The notes under the pieces were generated by a model. It saw only the letters and a program-made list of their open reading frames with translations, was not told the origin of the DNA and did no database searches. 64,000 nt of DNA. Source: Mimachlamys varia. Its lineage: Eukaryota > Mollusca > Bivalvia > Pectinida > Pectinidae. The stretch spans positions 12,038,001-12,102,000 of the forward strand of contig OX392534.1 in NCBI GenBank assembly GCA_947623455.1, written 5' to 3'. The position numbers and the translations under genes are program-made. Shown here in pieces: positions 62,566 to 64,000 of this stretch (positions are counted from its first letter, which is position 1; the number at the start of each line of letters is the position of its first letter).

Positions 62566-63727
62566 CACAATAACATGTTTTCATTAATCATTATATGAAT
62601 CTAAAAAATCATTTAATCACTATATATGACAACGGATACTGGCCCCGATATCATGAAACGAAATCTTAGACATAAGTGTTTGCTTAGCAAATCACATATG
62701 GCATTACTTTTACTGACGTTATTTGTCATTGTCTGTTGTACATGTGTAAGATATGGGTTCGGGGCAAGAGAAAACTCGGGCTAGCAACACATCTGTTACT
62801 TTTCATTATCTAAGGTATATATAGGTGTTGATTGAGGCTATCATCGAACAAAGTAATGGGGCTAATTAAAATAATTTAGAAATAAACACCAATTATCGCA
62901 CGATCTGAAAGTCTTTTTCCTTGATGGAGCTAGCTGTCAGACATTTAACATTTTAAAGCAAACTTTAAAAAAATGTAATTGGCAAAAACATGTAAATATC
63001 TTTTTAGTGTGTTACATATACAAGTTATAGATACAGAGAATGTTAACTATGTGTTTTATCCTCCTTTGAATCATCTTGTTTTTTTTAATTGTTTTTTTTT
63101 TTTTCATTTTAACATTCCCTTTACAAATTAGGTTTCGTTTAAAAAATAATTCAGTACTTATAGTTAAACACCATTTCTACCACAATAGGTGAGTGTTATT
63201 CAGCTCCCAGGGTATCAAATAATCATTATAACTGTTGAATAACATTCTATTTATACTACACATGCAATACACTCTAAACGTAATTTGATTAGCAGACATG
63301 GTGAAATTTGACCGGAACACTGTTGCTTGCTGATTGCTTACGACGTCATCGATTGTTGACGTCGTCACCACATGGCGATAATATATACGAGATGATGCGT
63401 TTTGCGGATATCATAGTCCGCGGTTCTCTCCAGCTGTTTCATACTCTGATTGTGGTAGAAACTTGTAACACGACTCGTGGATTTTTTGTGTCTTTTGTAA
63501 CTTTTTAAAAATGATAAACTCGAGTGTATCAAATATGATTAGTTTACCTTTCAGGCGTTATAACCCACAATTCCTCATTTTTTCTACCACTCACTCCAAA
63601 ATTTACAAAAAAAAAAAAAAAACCACACAGAACAAACAAACACAAAATGGTAATTCCACTTTTCCGCTCTGGTTTTCTTCCTGATTTTTTTCTCACACAG
63701 AAAATACCATTTATGTGAAAAACAGAG
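62566..63727. other. No supported gene
   Basis: No exon recognised. Homopolymer T (about 63090-63105) and A (about 63607-63622) runs occur. Confidence 0.45.
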
Positions 63728-64000
63728 ACCACCAAAGCGTCAACAAAACCATAACCCGAACTCAAAATCGATTAAAAAAGTATGAACAAAGGAAATATTT
63801 GCATGGGACTCTTCCATGTAAATCATTGTCACATCCAAGTAAACGCCAAATCCTCAAAGTGAGAACTGAGTCATCATTCTCAATCGCATTAAGTATGAAC
63901 ACTTATGAGTATACTCATAAACGTCAATCTTCATATCACACAAAGATACAAGTTATTTTTCAATGAGACCTAGGCGGCGACCATAAAACCTGCTCATATT
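63728..64000 (+). repeat. Dispersed repeat family A, copy running off the window
   Basis: ACCACCAAAGCGTCAACAAA, CATAACCCGAACTCAAAATC, GAGAACTGAGTCATCATTCT, AACGTCAATCTTCATATCAC and GGCGGCGACCATAAAACCTG follow in family order. The 3' part lies beyond 64000. Confidence 0.85.

Overview
This is a eukaryotic, AT-rich, intron-bearing and very repeat-dense window, most likely from a bivalve or other lophotrochozoan. That is an inference. It rests on two tandem rhodopsin-like receptors, a small lysine-rich protein recognisable as SMKR1, several SINE types that I recognise as mollusc-like, a LINE landscape and abundant ACATGTA-type words. No bacterial or viral gene organisation is present.

Three genes can be supported. 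Two are paralogous class A GPCRs on the minus strand. For the first (about 8.2-9.9 kb, 408 aa) I infer an 8-nt coding first exon. For the second (about 26.3-28.8 kb, 479 aa) I infer a 52-nt coding exon, and possibly a further start exon at 34.7 kb that keeps the frame. The third gene, on the plus strand, is an SMKR1 homologue (88 aa). Its last exon is at 47.6-47.9 kb, and its start codon appears to end an upstream exon; there are two candidates, at 43.16 and 46.42 kb.

The rest is mobile and tandem DNA. 0-8 kb: a transposon-end fragment, two large foldback elements, a hAT-like MITE with target duplication and a full-length tRNA-derived SINE. 10-25 kb: a pair of TTAA-flanked MITEs, a 4.1-kb 22-bp minisatellite with higher-order structure, a truncated SINE copy and a 1.5-kb long-TIR transposon holding a nested foldback. 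28-38 kb: the long upstream region of the second receptor, a degenerate LINE with endonuclease and reverse transcriptase remnants, and the 3' part of another LINE. 40-54 kb: the SMKR1 locus with an intronic SINE, an 88-bp higher-order minisatellite just downstream of the stop, and two members of a small palindromic family with 9-bp target duplications. 54-64 kb: a SINE, more short TIR elements, a decayed Tc1/mariner transposase and further copies of a roughly 430-bp dispersed repeat seen eight times in the window.

The two receptors probably arose by tandem duplication and may bind related, unidentified ligands. Nothing links SMKR1 to them functionally. The best candidates for undescribed biology are the small foldback families and the splice-defined start structures, not a new multi-gene system.
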